From Polynucleobacter sp. AP-Nino-20-G2 (GTDB lineage: Bacteria > Pseudomonadota > Gammaproteobacteria > Burkholderiales > Burkholderiaceae): a stretch of 64,000 nucleotides of DNA. The translations under genes were made by a program, and so were the position numbers. Each line of letters begins with the position of its first letter. Within the stretch, counting starts at the first letter, position 1. The DNA lies in assembly GCF_018688235.1 (NCBI RefSeq), contig NZ_CP061313.1, positions 727,130-791,129 on the forward strand. Reading direction: 5' to 3'. The notes beneath the pieces were generated by a model. The model made no database searches and was not told the DNA's origin. It saw only the letters and a list, made by a program, of their open reading frames with translations. Positions 63,415 through 64,000 of the stretch are shown here, one piece after another.

Positions 63415-64000
63415 ATGACCGAAAAAACTTTTCAAGATCTTCCTTCAGGAGACTTGCATTTAAAGGAGGAACGTGTCTCGGGTGAGGAAATTTACAGCGG
63501 TATTTTTCTGAATATGAAGCGCGATCAGGTGCGTCTTCCTGATGGCAGGCAAGCGGTGCGTGAATATCTTACGCATCCTGGCGCTGTAGCCATTCTGGCA
63601 ATTTTGGATGATGGTAGGGTGCTGATGGAGCGGCAATACCGTTATCCGATTGCAAAAGCGTGTATTGAGATTCCTGCAGGCAAGCTTGAGGTTGGTGAAG
63701 ATCGACTCTTATGCGCCAAGCGTGAGCTCGAGGAAGAGACTGGTTATTCAGCTAGTAAATGGAGTTTTATCCGCCGCATTCATCCGGTGATTTCTTATTC
63801 AACCGAATTCATTGATATCTATTTGGCCGAAGGTTTGGTCTCAGGCAAAAGCCATTTAGACGAAGAGGAATTTTTAGATGTCTTTGCCGCATCTCTTGAT
63901 CAATTATTGGCATGGGTGGAGCAGGGCGAGATTACTGACGTTAAGACAACGATTGCCACCTACTGGCTAGATCGCTATCGCCGTGGGCTGGTTGCTCCCC
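63415..64000 (+). CDS. NUDIX hydrolase, ADP-ribose pyrophosphatase-like (3' end outside window)
   Basis: The reading frame starts at ATG 63415 (MTEKTFQDLPSGDLHLKEER) and stays open for 195 codons to the window edge. The NUDIX box is complete: GKLEVGEDRLLCAKRELEEETGY, matching G-x5-E-x7-RE-x2-EE-x-G, so magnesium-dependent hydrolysis is expected. The upstream block VLMERQYRYPIAKACIEIPAG is typical of the ADP-ribose pyrophosphatase (NudF) branch, which hydrolyses ADP-ribose to AMP and ribose 5-phosphate. It is close to complete at this length. Confidence 0.9.
   Translation, partial: MTEKTFQDLPSGDLHLKEERVSGEEIYSGIFLNMKRDQVRLPDGRQAVREYLTHPGAVAILAILDDGRVLMERQYRYPIAKACIEIPAGKLEVGEDRLLCAKRELEEETGYSASKWSFIRRIHPVISYSTEFIDIYLAEGLVSGKSHLDEEEFLDVFAASLDQLLAWVEQGEITDVKTTIATYWLDRYRRGLVAP

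Overview
The window is a stretch of chromosome from a betaproteobacterium. Gene content and protein style point to Burkholderiales, most likely the freshwater genus Polynucleobacter. The reasons are a moderate GC content by eye, the rph-rdgB-hemW and yicC-gmk-rpoZ-spoT blocks back to back, the sigma/DUF3619/DUF3106/RDD block in front of ilvB-ilvN-ilvC-psd-pssA-leuA, and the rpsO-pnp-qor-tpiA-secG-tRNA-Leu-nuoA..N run. The genus is inference; no 16S rRNA gene is present.

Layout. 1-5 kb is an accessory pocket around nadA/nadC. It holds three type II toxin-antitoxin modules: a HigBA-like pair cut by the window edge, a DinJ/YafQ pair and a CcdA/CcdB pair. The YafQ-like and CcdB-like toxins each carry one in-frame TAA while their antitoxins are intact. 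Degraded or unknown ORFs lie between them. 4.9-9.3 kb has phosphohexomutase, glucose-6-phosphate isomerase, an FAD oxidoreductase and tRNA-Ser. 9.3-17.1 kb is metabolic and sensory: a periplasmic repeat protein, an orphan histidine kinase, a secreted alkylsulfatase, a class III CoA-transferase divergent from a Bug-type binding protein, and a crotonase-family protein. 17.1-24.4 kb is housekeeping (hemW, rdgB, rph | yicC, gmk, rpoZ, spoT, greB).

24.4-26.8 kb is the most unusual part. A complete tRNA-Arg(ACG) gene is followed by two more copies of its 3' part. Each copy is bordered by shared left-end and right-end sequences containing the motif TGCACGATA in opposite orientations. This reads as two tandem, integrase-less elements at a tRNA attachment site. 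The first carries only an HD-GYP gene, the second is about 340 bp with no gene, and the original tRNA terminator appears to lie beyond them.

26.8-33.7 kb has an Mla-type lipid transport operon (permease with STAS domain, ATPase, MCE protein, lipoprotein), an SDR and a large FtsX-type permease without an ATPase. 33.7-35.9 kb (minus) has a sigma factor, a likely membrane anti-sigma candidate (DUF3619), a DUF3106 protein and an RDD protein. 36-43 kb covers branched-chain amino acid synthesis (ilvBNC), phosphatidylethanolamine synthesis (psd, pssA) and leuA, which is preceded by a leucine-rich leader peptide, a terminator and a possible antiterminator: a clear attenuation candidate. 43.6-48.7 kb has rpsO, pnp, a quinone oxidoreductase, tpiA, secG and tRNA-Leu. 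48.8-63.3 kb is the complete 14-gene respiratory complex I operon, followed by a terminator and a NUDIX hydrolase that runs off the window end.
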